64,000 bases of DNA, taken from Bacillus sp. FJAT-27916 (GTDB lineage: Bacteria; Bacillota; Bacilli; Bacillales; Pradoshiaceae). Positions within the stretch are counted from its first letter, which is position 1. Each line of letters opens with the position of its first letter. This document shows positions 43,494 through 52,569 of the stretch, in pieces. The position numbers and the translations under genes were made by a program. The notes beneath the pieces were generated by a model. It made no database searches. It saw only the letters and a program-made list of their open reading frames with translations, and was not told the origin of the DNA. The stretch lies in the NCBI RefSeq assembly GCF_001183965.1, contig NZ_LFZV01000001.1:1999871-2063870 (forward strand). The letters are read 5' to 3'.

Positions 43494-44314
43494 TGAAGAG
43501 AAAGAAATGGCATTTACGCATCATTGGCGTTATCGGCATCCTGCTCGCTTTGTTATGGCTCAGCCCTTTTTACTTAATGATCGTCAACGCCTTTAAGACA
43601 AAGCGCGATATCTTTGCTGATACACTAGGCCTTCCAGGTGAATTTACGAGTGACAATTTTCTGCAAGCGTTTGAACAGCTCGATTTTCTCAGAACTTTGT
43701 TTAATTCCTTGCTGATCTCTGCCGTCAGTGTCGGGATTATTATCGTCTTTTCGGCAATGGCCGCTTATGCACTTTCAAGGAATAAGAGCAAGATGAGCTC
43801 TGTCATTTTCTTTGTCTTTGTCGCAGCCATGCTGATTCCGTTCCAATCGGTTATGATTCCGCTCATTTCTCAATTTGGCCAGTTCGGTATGCTGAACAGA
43901 GCCGGGTTGATTTTCATGTATCTTGGATTCGGATGCAGTCTGTCCATTTTCTTATATCACGGTACATTAAAGGGAATCCCTCAATCATTGGATGAGGCAG
44001 CAACCATCGATGGTGCGAACCGCTTTCAAGTATTTTGGTATATCATCTTCCCATTACTGAAGCCGATGTCCATTACGGTGGGAATATTGAATGTTATCTG
44101 GATTTGGAATGATTACCTGCTCCCATCCTTGGTGCTTGGTGAAGCAGGAACAGAAACCATTCCGCTTAAATTGTTCTATTTCTTTGGTCAATATACGAAG
44201 CAATGGCATTTGGCTCTCGCAGGTTTAACCTTATCCATTATTCCTGTCATCATTGCCTATTTCTTTGCTCAAAAACAAATTATTAAAGGAATTTCAGATG
44301 GAGCGGTTAAATAG
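43493..44314 (+). CDS. Sugar ABC transporter permease (MalG/MsmG type)
   Basis: A 273-aa, six-TM permease with the EAA motif PQSLDEAATIDGANRFQVFWYIIFPLLKP (near 160-190). It shares one base with the previous stop codon, so it is coupled to it. It forms the heterodimeric channel with the MsmF-type subunit. Confidence 0.87.
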   Translation: MKRKKWHLRIIGVIGILLALLWLSPFYLMIVNAFKTKRDIFADTLGLPGEFTSDNFLQAFEQLDFLRTLFNSLLISAVSVGIIIVFSAMAAYALSRNKSKMSSVIFFVFVAAMLIPFQSVMIPLISQFGQFGMLNRAGLIFMYLGFGCSLSIFLYHGTLKGIPQSLDEAATIDGANRFQVFWYIIFPLLKPMSITVGILNVIWIWNDYLLPSLVLGEAGTETIPLKLFYFFGQYTKQWHLALAGLTLSIIPVIIAYFFAQKQIIKGISDGAVK

Positions 44315-44344
44315 CCGCATCAAAATAGAGGTGGGATCGTTTAC

Positions 44345-45400
44345 ATGACCGTTACGATAAAAGATGTTGCCAAAAAGGCAAATGTGGCACCCTCCACCGT
44401 GTCTCGAGTCATTGCTGACAGTCCTAGCATCAGTGATAAGACAAAAAAGAAAGTTCGGAAAGTCATGAAAGAACTTGGCTATCATTTGAATGCCAATGCC
44501 AGGAATCTCGTAACGAAGACAACGAAGACGATTGGGATTGTGTTAAAGCATTCCGCCAAATACTCCCTGCATAATCCATTCTTCCAGGAAGTCATGAGGG
44601 GAATCGGCTCTTATTGCAGGGAGGAGGGATACAGTCTCTCCATCACAACGGGAGATTCAGAGAAGGCCATTTTTGAGGATGTTATTCAGATGGTCGAAGG
44701 GAGGCAGGTAGACGGATTAATTATTTTGTATTCACGAAAGGGAGATAAAATACTCCGTTATCTGCTTGAGAAGGAATTTCCTTTTGTCGTCGTCGGCCAT
44801 CCAGGAAAAGACTGCAACGGAATCACATACGTGGATAATGATAACCAAAAGGCCGCAAAGGATCTGACAGAATTCCTCCTTCATCTTGGACATCGTCATA
44901 TTGCTTTTTTTGGCGGGGCACTCGAATATGACGTCGTTAGTGATCGTTTGAAGGGATACAAGGAAGCACTTAAGAGTGCTGGATTATCGTTTTCACCTGA
45001 TTATATCAAGCCGCTGCCATATAGCCGCGTGGAAGGATTGACCGCTCTTGAGGAGCTGTATGCTTTACGTGAGCCGCCTACTGCCTATGTGGCGCTTGAT
45101 ATTGATTACGCCATTATTCTGACTGGTTTGCTTTTAGGAAAGAATATGCGCATACCCGATGATGCCTCCATCGTGTGCTTCAATAATTATGAGGTTGCTG
45201 ACTATACGACCCCTTCTTTAACGACAATGGATATTCATACATATGAATTGGGGATTGAAGCAGCCAAATATGTGATTGAACTCATCATGAATCCTCAAGT
45301 GATTGAAAAAAATGTGCTTATTCCGACAAGAATTATTGAGAGGGAGTCACACTCATCTATTAATCAAGGGAAGCCTGCTGAAGATGTGCTTATGCACTGA
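44345..45400 (+). CDS. LacI-family transcriptional regulator
   Basis: A 351-aa repressor. The LacI HTH is at the N-terminus (VTIKDVAKKANVAPSTVSRVI), the hinge helix follows near residue 50, and a periplasmic-binding-protein-like domain binds the sugar inducer (TIGIVLKHS; VVVGHPGKDCNGITYVDNDN; YVALDIDYAIILTGLLLG). It lies 30 bp after the permease and probably controls the operon through the operator-like sites near 41.1 kb. The terminator hairpin starts inside its last codons. Confidence 0.88.
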   Translation: MTVTIKDVAKKANVAPSTVSRVIADSPSISDKTKKKVRKVMKELGYHLNANARNLVTKTTKTIGIVLKHSAKYSLHNPFFQEVMRGIGSYCREEGYSLSITTGDSEKAIFEDVIQMVEGRQVDGLIILYSRKGDKILRYLLEKEFPFVVVGHPGKDCNGITYVDNDNQKAAKDLTEFLLHLGHRHIAFFGGALEYDVVSDRLKGYKEALKSAGLSFSPDYIKPLPYSRVEGLTALEELYALREPPTAYVALDIDYAIILTGLLLGKNMRIPDDASIVCFNNYEVADYTTPSLTTMDIHTYELGIEAAKYVIELIMNPQVIEKNVLIPTRIIERESHSSINQGKPAEDVLMH

Positions 45401-45416
45401 TTAGCAGGCTTTTTTC
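45371..45416 (+). terminator. Terminator of sugar ABC operon
   Basis: AAGCCTGCT and AGCAGGCTT arms with TTTTTT; the left arm lies within the lacI-family coding sequence. Confidence 0.75.
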
Positions 45417-45583
45417 TATCTTATGTAGAATTATTTAAAGGAAAGAAAGAATCTCTAAGCTAGCAATCATCCAATTAGGCTAATTTCCTCGATAAATTTT
45501 CCCAGGCAAATGCGCCATTTAGATGTTTTAATCCATTAATTGGAGGATAAATGTTTAGAAAGTCTCATAGTCTGAGGTGTACG

Positions 45584-46264
45584 ATGAATAAATTATCTGT
45601 AGAGAAAGAAATCAGCAGTTATATTGGCCGTCTCTTGCGGGAGAATTTCGGCCGGGGTCCGGGTCATGTATTGGCTACATGGTCCCATCCGTTCCTCTCC
45701 GTTCATTTATCAAATTTCCTTTCCCCCATGGAGAAATCCTTAATGGCCAACAATAAAAGCATCTATGTTCATAAAACGAGGGATCTCATGATGGAAACGC
45801 TTATGAAAGACATAACGTCCTACATTGAGCTAACGCTCAATCAAACGGTTTCCGAATTTAATTATGACTGGAATCTTGACCATATGACAGGGATGTTTAT
45901 CATCCGCATGAAGGGTCATGATTGTGAAATTGTTCCATATCCAAATAAAGAGAAGGTGGAGGAGGTCATGATTGAGGTCAGCGCAATCGCTCAAAAGGAG
46001 CCTGAATCCATCTATTCTCACTTGCTGAACAAAAGACAGTTGATTCTTGTCAGAAAAGGCATACTGATCAATATCGAGAAAGAATTTATCAAGCTGGGCT
46101 TTAAGGAGAATTTAATGATTGCCAAACGAAATCTTGAGAAGAGACTTCTCAAAGAACGCAGAAGGGATTTTGAAGCCCACTTGAACAAAAAAGTGATTGA
46201 TGAATTCACCTTCTGGAATTTTGAAAGAGATTCAAGTTATATTATTTTCATTTTGGAAGCATAA
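45584..46264 (+). CDS. DUF2294 family protein (two repeats)
   Basis: A 226-aa cytoplasmic protein. VEKEISSYIGRLLRENFGRGPGHVLATW at the start is characteristic of DUF2294, a family of unknown function; the second half (VRKGILINIEKEFIKLGF onward) looks like a weaker second copy. ATG at 45584 has GAGGTG 7 bp upstream. ATG at 45551 also has GGAGG close by and adds 11 residues, so either start could be used. Stands alone. Confidence 0.7.
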   Translation: MNKLSVEKEISSYIGRLLRENFGRGPGHVLATWSHPFLSVHLSNFLSPMEKSLMANNKSIYVHKTRDLMMETLMKDITSYIELTLNQTVSEFNYDWNLDHMTGMFIIRMKGHDCEIVPYPNKEKVEEVMIEVSAIAQKEPESIYSHLLNKRQLILVRKGILINIEKEFIKLGFKENLMIAKRNLEKRLLKERRRDFEAHLNKKVIDEFTFWNFERDSSYIIFILEA

Positions 46265-46297
46265 GAGAATCGACCTATTGGGAAAATTATTGTCACA

Positions 46298-46326
46298 TTG
46301 AAAAGCAATCTGGATAATGGTATGAT
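46298..46326 (+). promoter_or_regulatory. Strong sigma-A promoter
   Basis: TTGAAA and TATGAT separated by exactly 17 bp, between the DUF2294 gene and a hairpin terminator. It is 145 bp before the next coding start. Confidence 0.65.
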
Positions 46327-46332
46327 AAGGAT

Positions 46333-46430
46333 ATTAAGCGAATAATAGGAAATCTGATCGCAATGAGTGGGCATGGAACCAATCATAAGTCAGAGAAGGA
46401 TGTTTTACACACCTTTTCTGACTTTTTTTA
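46333..46430 (+). ncRNA. Short leader RNA or small RNA ending in a terminator
   Basis: Transcription from the promoter at 46298 would meet an intrinsic terminator (AAGTCAGAGAAGG and CCTTTTCTGACTT, then a T-run; 46387-46430) after about 100 nt and before any gene. This is either an independent small RNA or an attenuating leader for the gene at 46471. No known riboswitch sequence was recognised. Confidence 0.5.
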
Positions 46431-46470
46431 TTGGTTTTGTGAAAGCAAATCATGAAAGGAGGAAGCCGAT

Positions 46471-46767
46471 ATTAATAAAACCGAGTATTCCCAGAAAGAA
46501 AAGGAGTTGTTGACCAGTATTGAAAGATACAAAAAACAACAATCAATATTAAATCATTCAAAGAATAAGCCTAATATGATTTTACGAATTGAGCTGGAGC
46601 TTTATATTGAGAATATAGCAACCTATTTAAATGTGGATTATAAGAAGGAGCGGAAGCCAACGAACACAATCTATCGTTTTTGCATGGAGGACAGGGAACT
46701 GCAAGTGAAAGTACTTTATCGATACGGGACCTTTTATACAAGGCATCAGGCCCTTCTCCCTGAGTAA
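46471..46767 (+). CDS. Small conserved-looking protein with apparent ATT start
   Basis: A 98-aa protein. The N-terminal half is charged and helical (EYSQKEKELLTSIERYKKQQ); the C-terminal half looks like a small alpha/beta domain (NPMILRIELELYIENIATYL-like). Family not recognised. A perfect AAAGGAGG at 46454-46461 is followed 8 bp later by ATT (46471), in frame with the rest. The first conventional start in frame is a TTG at 46507, with no spacer-appropriate ribosome-binding site of comparable strength (only AAGGAG directly adjacent). It lies behind the short leader at 46333. Confidence 0.55.
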   Translation: MNKTEYSQKEKELLTSIERYKKQQSILNHSKNKPNMILRIELELYIENIATYLNVDYKKERKPTNTIYRFCMEDRELQVKVLYRYGTFYTRHQALLPE

Positions 46768-46912
46768 AGAGGAAAAAATGGCTATTCGCAGTATAAATTT
46801 TCAAACAATTCACATATCTTATTGACCGTATTTTAGCATGTAGCTATACTTATAGCAATGACAGCATATAGAAAATGTACATAGAGGTCATAGGAAGGGC
46901 TGGACATCAGAT

Positions 46913-48556
46913 ATGGACCACGAAGTAATTATTATTGGAGCGGGACTTGCCGGACTTGTTGCGGCATGCGAGATAGCAAGGGCAGGAAAGAAGGTTCTGC
47001 TGTTAGATCAAGAGCCTGAGACCAATATGGGTGGACAAGCCTGGTGGTCTTTCGGCGGTCTCTTTCTTGTTGATTCACCCGAACAGCGCAGGCTCGGTAT
47101 TCATGATTCTAAGGCACTTGCCTGGCAGGACTGGCAAGGCTCGGCCGGATATGACCGTGAGGAAGATGATTGGGGAATGAAATGGGCAAAAGCCTATATT
47201 GAATTTGCGGCAGGAGAGAAACGTCAATGGCTCCATGAATTAGGCATCCGTTTCTTCCCGATTGTCGGATGGGCTGAAAGAGGCGGCCATCTAGCAAACG
47301 GTCATGGCAATTCTGTCCCCCGCTTTCATATCGTTTGGGGTACTGGTCCGGCCATCGTTGCCCCATTTGAACAACAGGTGCGTCAATATATGGATAGAGG
47401 GTTAATCGATTACAAGCCGAGACATCGTGTCGATCAATTGCTGACGGATAAGGGACGGGTCGGCGGGGTCAGTGGTGCCATATTAGCACCGAGCTCGTCA
47501 AAGCGGGGTGAACCGAGCAACCGAACAGTCGTTGGTGGATTCGACTATAGCGGACATGCCATCCTCATTGCAAGCGGAGGGATTGGCGGCAATCATGAAT
47601 TAGTCCGTAAAAACTGGCCAAAACGCCTGGGAAAAGCGCCGCAAAAGATGATCTCCGGTGTACCCGCCCATGTTGATGGAAGAATGCTAGCGATAGCGGA
47701 ACAGGCAGGAGGCCGTATCGTCAACCGGGACCGCATGTGGCATTATACAGAGGGAATTCATAACTGGAACTCTATTTGGGATAATCATGGGATTCGTATA
47801 TTGCCTGGTCCTTCTTCGATGTGGTTTGATGCAAAAGGAAAGCGTTTTCCTTTGCCGGGTTTACCAGGGTTCGATACTTTAGGAACGCTTGAGTTGATTC
47901 AAAGTACTGGATATGACTACTCATGGTTTATTCTGACACAAAGTATTATTGAGAAGGAATTCGCTTTATCTGGATCGGAACAAAATCCAGATTTAACGGA
48001 TAAGTCAATTGCAAAAATCCTGAAACGAGTATTACCGGGACCACCAGAGCCTATTCAGTCATTTTTAGACCATGGAGAGGATTTCATCATTAAGCATTCA
48101 TTAGAGGAGCTTGTTAATGGCATGAATGAGCTTACAGGAGAAGACTTAATCAATCTTGACGATATTCGCACACAAATCGAAGCCCGTGATCGTGATTTAG
48201 AGAATTCCTTCGGCAAGGATTTGCAGCTTGCCGCCATTAGGAGCTCTCGAAAGTTTATGGGTGATAAATTAATCAGGGTAGCAAAGCCACATAAGCTGCT
48301 CGATCCGAAGAATGGCCCTCTCATAGCTGTAAGGCTGCATATCGTCAGCAGAAAGACGCTGGGCGGACTACAAACGGATTTAAATGGCCAGGTGCTGGAT
48401 ATGAATCAACAGCTGATTCCAGGCCTGTATGCCGCTGGAGAAGCATCCGGATTCGGCGGCGGTGGAATACATGGGTATCGTTCGCTTGAAGGAACCTTTC
48501 TAGGGGGATGTCTATTTACGGGACGAACCGCGGGACATGCGATAAGCAAGCTATGA
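46913..48556 (+). CDS. FAD-binding dehydrogenase (KstD/fumarate-reductase flavoprotein-like)
   Basis: A 547-aa flavoprotein. The N-terminal dinucleotide fold is VIIIGAGLAGLVAACEIARAG, with acidic end VLLLDQEPE, followed by GGQAWWSFGGLFLVDS. The C-terminal FAD segment is GLYAAGEASGFGGGGIHGYRSLEGTFLGGCLFTGR. The middle capping domain places it with 3-ketosteroid 1-dehydrogenase/fumarate reductase-like enzymes that dehydrogenate ring or acyl C-C bonds. It sits just before two acyl-CoA ligase genes and may act on the same substrate family. The true substrate is unknown. Confidence 0.78.
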   Translation: MDHEVIIIGAGLAGLVAACEIARAGKKVLLLDQEPETNMGGQAWWSFGGLFLVDSPEQRRLGIHDSKALAWQDWQGSAGYDREEDDWGMKWAKAYIEFAAGEKRQWLHELGIRFFPIVGWAERGGHLANGHGNSVPRFHIVWGTGPAIVAPFEQQVRQYMDRGLIDYKPRHRVDQLLTDKGRVGGVSGAILAPSSSKRGEPSNRTVVGGFDYSGHAILIASGGIGGNHELVRKNWPKRLGKAPQKMISGVPAHVDGRMLAIAEQAGGRIVNRDRMWHYTEGIHNWNSIWDNHGIRILPGPSSMWFDAKGKRFPLPGLPGFDTLGTLELIQSTGYDYSWFILTQSIIEKEFALSGSEQNPDLTDKSIAKILKRVLPGPPEPIQSFLDHGEDFIIKHSLEELVNGMNELTGEDLINLDDIRTQIEARDRDLENSFGKDLQLAAIRSSRKFMGDKLIRVAKPHKLLDPKNGPLIAVRLHIVSRKTLGGLQTDLNGQVLDMNQQLIPGLYAAGEASGFGGGGIHGYRSLEGTFLGGCLFTGRTAGHAISKL

Positions 48557-48583
48557 TTCATTCCATAAAGGAGGAACAGGGAG

Positions 48584-50248
48584 ATGGAAGAGGTGAAGGA
48601 TCAATCCTTTTGGCCAAGCGGAGTACCAACAAAGCTTACATACAAATGTGGTGAAAAACCGCTCCATGAATACCTTAAACTGAATGCTGGAGCACATCCC
48701 GATAAAGCAGCCTATCTATTCTATGGGAATACCATTTCCTATAAGGAGCTTGATCATTCCGTAGATCGCTTTGCTCAGTTTCTGCATAATCAGCAAATCA
48801 AAAAGGGAGACCGGGTGGCACTCTACATGCAGAATTGTCCCCAATATATCATCGCTCATTATGCTATTCAACTTATTGGCGGGATCGTTGTTCCTTTAAA
48901 TCCGATGTATAAAGAAGCGGAACTTCAACACCTCCTAAATATAGTGGAAGCAAAGGCCATCATTGCCGGGACAGAGCTATATAGGAGAGTGTCATCCATT
49001 CGCTCGAGCATCCCATCCATCGATTTAGCCATCACTGCTCATTATGCAGATTATCTCCCCAAAAAACCAACCTTGCCGATTCCAGAAGAATTAAAGGACA
49101 AAAAAATCACACATCCTGATGCGATTGATTTCAAAAGGATTTTATACTACTCCACTCCCTATAAAGGGAATGTGAAACTTGATCTATGGACAGACATCGG
49201 TATGATGGTCTTTACATCAGGTACCACTGGACGTTCTAAAGCAGCGATGTTGCCCTATGGGAGCAGCTTATTCAAGACTGCAGCGACGTGGACAGCCAAT
49301 CAATTTGAGGAAGGCTCGTTCCTTTCGATTGCACCGCTTTGTCATATCGCCGGTATGGTAATGGGGGTGTACCTGCCAATCTACAGCGGCCAGCCATGCG
49401 TGATGCTGACCCGCTTTGATGTAGAGGCAACTGTACAAGCCATCGAACAATACAAAATCACTCATTGGTATAGTACCGCTCCCATGAATCTTGCCATCCT
49501 GAAACTTGAGGATAGTAAGAAAAGAGATTTATCCTCCTTAAAACAGAATCCATCTACGAGCTTTGGCGCATCTGTTACAGAGACATTAGCTTTTCAATGG
49601 GCCGAATTGACGAATGAGTCCCGGCTGTATGAAGCCGCATACGGGTTGAGTGAGACACATACTTGCGATACCTTCATGCCAAAAGACAAGGTGAAATGGG
49701 GAAGCTTCGGTATTCCCACATATGAGACAAAGATGAAAATCATCGATATTGAAACAGGTGAAGGAATGCTCACAGGCGAAAAGGGAGAAATTCTCATTCA
49801 AAGTCCTGCCGTCTTTAAGGGCTACTATAAGAACGAGAAAGCAACAGCTGAAACGATAAAGGATGGCTGGGTTCATACAGGCGATATTGGAAGCATAGAC
49901 GAGGATGGTTATCTGTATTTCCATGGAAGATTGAAGGAAATGATTAAGACATCTGGCTTTAGTGTGTTTCCAGAGGATGTGGAAGCCATGCTGAATGAGC
50001 ATCCGGCCATATGGCAAAGCGCGGTCATTGGTGTTCCTGATCCAATGAAGGGAGAGGTCGTAAAAGCCTTTATCGTCCTTCAGCCAGGAATCAAAGAAGC
50101 ACCGACAATGAATGAATTAAAAGAATGGGCAAAGAGTAAAATGGCTGCTTTTAAGGTACCCAGCCATATTGAATGGATTCATAAGCTCCCAGCAACAAGC
50201 TCAGGTAAAGTATTAAGAAGATTGTTAAAGGAAGAGCCAATTCATTAA
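48584..50248 (+). CDS. Long-chain or ring-acid CoA ligase (FadD-like)
   Basis: A 554-aa AMP-forming acyl-CoA synthetase. The phosphate loop is MVFTSGTTGRSKAAML (near 208), A5 is YGLSETHTCD, A7 is DGWVHTGDIGSIDEDGYLYFHGRLKEMIKTSG (near 425-455) and the A10 lysine is in PATSSGKVLRRLLKEE. It activates a free carboxylic acid with ATP. With the ligase that follows 18 bp later it could provide CoA esters for the 20-35 kb catabolic cluster. Confidence 0.84.
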   Translation: MEEVKDQSFWPSGVPTKLTYKCGEKPLHEYLKLNAGAHPDKAAYLFYGNTISYKELDHSVDRFAQFLHNQQIKKGDRVALYMQNCPQYIIAHYAIQLIGGIVVPLNPMYKEAELQHLLNIVEAKAIIAGTELYRRVSSIRSSIPSIDLAITAHYADYLPKKPTLPIPEELKDKKITHPDAIDFKRILYYSTPYKGNVKLDLWTDIGMMVFTSGTTGRSKAAMLPYGSSLFKTAATWTANQFEEGSFLSIAPLCHIAGMVMGVYLPIYSGQPCVMLTRFDVEATVQAIEQYKITHWYSTAPMNLAILKLEDSKKRDLSSLKQNPSTSFGASVTETLAFQWAELTNESRLYEAAYGLSETHTCDTFMPKDKVKWGSFGIPTYETKMKIIDIETGEGMLTGEKGEILIQSPAVFKGYYKNEKATAETIKDGWVHTGDIGSIDEDGYLYFHGRLKEMIKTSGFSVFPEDVEAMLNEHPAIWQSAVIGVPDPMKGEVVKAFIVLQPGIKEAPTMNELKEWAKSKMAAFKVPSHIEWIHKLPATSSGKVLRRLLKEEPIH

Positions 50249-50266
50249 GAAGACAGGGGGGTCATA

Positions 50267-51769
50267 ATGATGTTTATATCCAAGCAATTACAAGAGCATG
50301 CAGAAAGATATCCAGACAACGTCATCACATCCTTTAAAGGACGTGAAACAACCTATCGTACATTTTTCGAGAAGGCTTGCAGCCTGGCCCACTTCCTGAA
50401 GGATAAGGGATATACAAATGAAGACATTATCGCCCTATATTTGCCTAACTCTGATTCGTTTCTGATTGCCTATTATGCCTGCCAGCTAGCTGGAGTGCCT
50501 GTGCTGCCAATCAATACAAAGCTTGCTCCTCCAGAGGTCGAATATATTATCAAGCATTCAGAGGCAAGGATGCTGATCTATGATATAAAGCTTGCTGCGG
50601 GCTTGCAGAATGTTTCTCTTGATTTATTCCAAGATGTCCTTGAATTAGGTGGAAAGAATACCTTTGAGGCCGTTACAAGCTCATCAAAGTCAAATACTGA
50701 GCTTCCATCCTTACATCCAGATGATACAGCGGTTATCTTTTATACATCCGGAACCACCGGACGTCCTAAAGGGGTCATGCTATCTGTCAGGAATGTCGAG
50801 TCTATTGCGGAAATATGGGCAGACTCTCTGGAACTTGGCGCAACAGACCGGATGCACATCGTTACGCCGCTCTTTCATTGTGCAGCAAGCCATTGTTTCT
50901 CCATTCCAACCATTCAACGAGGCGGGACGGTCATCATTGAAGAACAATTTTCTCCAGCCGAGACCCTTCATACGATGGAGAAGGAAAAGGTAACCCTTTT
51001 CTTTGGTGTTCCAGCCATTTATAGCACTCTACTTCATACGCCATTGATGAAATCGAAGGATTTAAGCCATCTTCGTCTGTTTGCTTATGGGGCAGCACCG
51101 ATGCCATATGAGCTAGTCAAACGGCTCAAAGCACACTTTCCGAATGTTAAGCTTCAAAATCTTTACGGACAGACAGAAAACTCTCCAGGGGCAACGACAT
51201 TAAAGGATGAATATGCCTTAGAGAAAATTGGATCAGTAGGTGAACCTCTCCCAAATACAGAGGTACGTGTGGTTGATCCTTCCGGACGTGATGTTACGCC
51301 TGGTGAAGTAGGGGAAATCATTGTAAAGGGACCACAGGTAATGAAAGGGTATCTAAAGAATGAACAAGCAACAGCGGCTGCTTTGAAAGACGGATGGCTA
51401 TACAGCGGGGATCTTGGAAAGCTGGATGAAGATGGTTTGCTTTATATTGTGGACCGAAAGAAAGACATGCTGATTCGCGGCGGAGAAAATGTGTATCCGA
51501 TTGAAGTCGAAGAAGTGTTATATCAGATGGAGGAAATTCTCGAGGCAGCCGTTGTAGGCATACCGCATGAGGTCTATGGGGAAGTTCCGAAAGCCTATGT
51601 TGTTTTAAAGGAAGCTAAATCACTGACAAAAGAGGATATTACTCATTATTGCGGGCAAAATCTCGCAAAATATAAAGTTCCAACAGAGGTTGAATTTATT
51701 GATGAGCTTCCGCGCAATGCGAGCGGGAAGGTGCTGAAGCATACACTTAGGGATAAAGCGAATGTGTAA
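50267..51769 (+). CDS. Class I adenylate-forming acyl-CoA ligase
   Basis: A 500-aa AMP-binding ligase with VIFYTSGTTGRPKGVML (near 155), YGQTENSPGATTL (near 301), GWLYSGDLGKLDEDGLLYIVDRKKDMLIRGGENVYP (near 378-413) and PRNASGKVLKHTLRDK at the end. It is paralogous to the preceding ligase but more compact, and probably differs in chain-length or ring specificity. A terminator follows. Confidence 0.84.
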   Translation: MMFISKQLQEHAERYPDNVITSFKGRETTYRTFFEKACSLAHFLKDKGYTNEDIIALYLPNSDSFLIAYYACQLAGVPVLPINTKLAPPEVEYIIKHSEARMLIYDIKLAAGLQNVSLDLFQDVLELGGKNTFEAVTSSSKSNTELPSLHPDDTAVIFYTSGTTGRPKGVMLSVRNVESIAEIWADSLELGATDRMHIVTPLFHCAASHCFSIPTIQRGGTVIIEEQFSPAETLHTMEKEKVTLFFGVPAIYSTLLHTPLMKSKDLSHLRLFAYGAAPMPYELVKRLKAHFPNVKLQNLYGQTENSPGATTLKDEYALEKIGSVGEPLPNTEVRVVDPSGRDVTPGEVGEIIVKGPQVMKGYLKNEQATAAALKDGWLYSGDLGKLDEDGLLYIVDRKKDMLIRGGENVYPIEVEEVLYQMEEILEAAVVGIPHEVYGEVPKAYVVLKEAKSLTKEDITHYCGQNLAKYKVPTEVEFIDELPRNASGKVLKHTLRDKANV

Positions 51770-51792
51770 GGGTTAAATGAATAGTGAGGATG

Positions 51793-51840
51793 GGAAGCCA
51801 GTTTTCTGTCATTACGGAGCAGAAGACAGGCTTCTTTTTT
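51793..51840 (+). terminator. Terminator after ligase operon
   Basis: GAAGCCAGTTTTCTG and CAGAAGACAGGCTTC arms, then TTTTTT. Confidence 0.8.
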
Positions 51841-51893
51841 GCTGAGTTAAAAAGAAACGAATCATCTACACATGCATATGATCGTCAATCTTA

Positions 51894-51919
51894 ACCATTG
51901 TTCCAAATCTTACATGTTA
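51894..51919 (+). other. Degenerate Ter-like sequence, + orientation
   Basis: ACCATTGTTCCAAATCTTACATG resembles the other Ter copies (CATGTTCCAAATCTTCATG-like) but carries two single-base insertions, one on each side of the TTCCAAATCTT core. It is probably non-functional or weak. Confidence 0.35.
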
Positions 51920-51965
51920 GAATACCATATATGATCAACTATACATCCTGATGGGAGGTGAATAA

Positions 51966-52331
51966 ATGAGGGAATACACGAGACTTTTTATTGAAATACT
52001 CTTTATCACCCTTTTATTATTCTATGATTACTCAATCCTGCCGCAAATTGATAATCAATGGATGTCTGCAGGTTTCATTCTCATTCTGTTTATCCTTTTT
52101 TCACCAATTAATTGGCTAATGTCAGCAAGAAAACAAGGGACTATTTCATCGGTCCATTCAAGATTGATTGTCATTATGTATAGTCTTGGCTTGCTGATGA
52201 CCTTTAAGATTACAGGCCTTCAATCATCGAACGATATCAGCTTACAAAACCCATTCCTTTGGCTGGTTATTGGGCTTTCTTTTACTCCCGAGGTTAGGTT
52301 TTATACAGGCAAATTAAAAAGGAACTCATAA
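51966..52331 (+). CDS. Small membrane protein, unknown family
   Basis: A 121-aa protein with four predicted hydrophobic segments (about 7-23, 35-52, 65-82, 95-110) and a short basic C-terminus. GGGAGGTG lies 6-7 bp before the ATG. No recognisable family. A 33-residue ORF follows and may be cotranscribed. Confidence 0.6.
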   Translation: MREYTRLFIEILFITLLLFYDYSILPQIDNQWMSAGFILILFILFSPINWLMSARKQGTISSVHSRLIVIMYSLGLLMTFKITGLQSSNDISLQNPFLWLVIGLSFTPEVRFYTGKLKRNS

Positions 52332-52364
52332 ATGATTTTCCTTACATAAATGGAGGAATAGTAG

Positions 52365-52466
52365 ATGATTGGAGATGTTCTCGGTTGTCTATTATTCATC
52401 CTTTTTACTGTTCAACCCTCTCATGCAAATGAAAGCAAAGAGGATTTCTTTATAATTATCGACTAA
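52365..52466 (+). CDS. Tiny secreted or membrane peptide
   Basis: A 33-aa ORF. GGAGG lies 8 bp before the ATG. The sequence starts MIGDVLGCLLFILFTVQPSHA and continues with a short acidic tail, so it looks like a signal peptide or single TM segment plus a stub. It lies 33 bp after the 121-aa membrane protein. It could equally be the truncated start of a longer secreted protein. Confidence 0.45.
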   Translation: MIGDVLGCLLFILFTVQPSHANESKEDFFIIID

Positions 52467-52490
52467 CAGTTCCAACAACCTTTATAAAAA

Positions 52491-52513
52491 ACGATGTTCT
52501 TAATCTTCATAGT
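52491..52513 (+). other. Ter site, + orientation, copy L3 (weaker)
   Basis: Core CGATGTTCTTAATCTTCA matches the Ter B-site consensus at 15 of 18 positions and ends in the CATAGT arm shared with other copies. It is intergenic, between the tiny peptide and the AAA ATPase. Confidence 0.6.
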
Positions 52514-52569
52514 GTATGAATCATCATGTAGGCAAAAGAAGATACACCTTAGACGGAAAAAAAAGTAAA

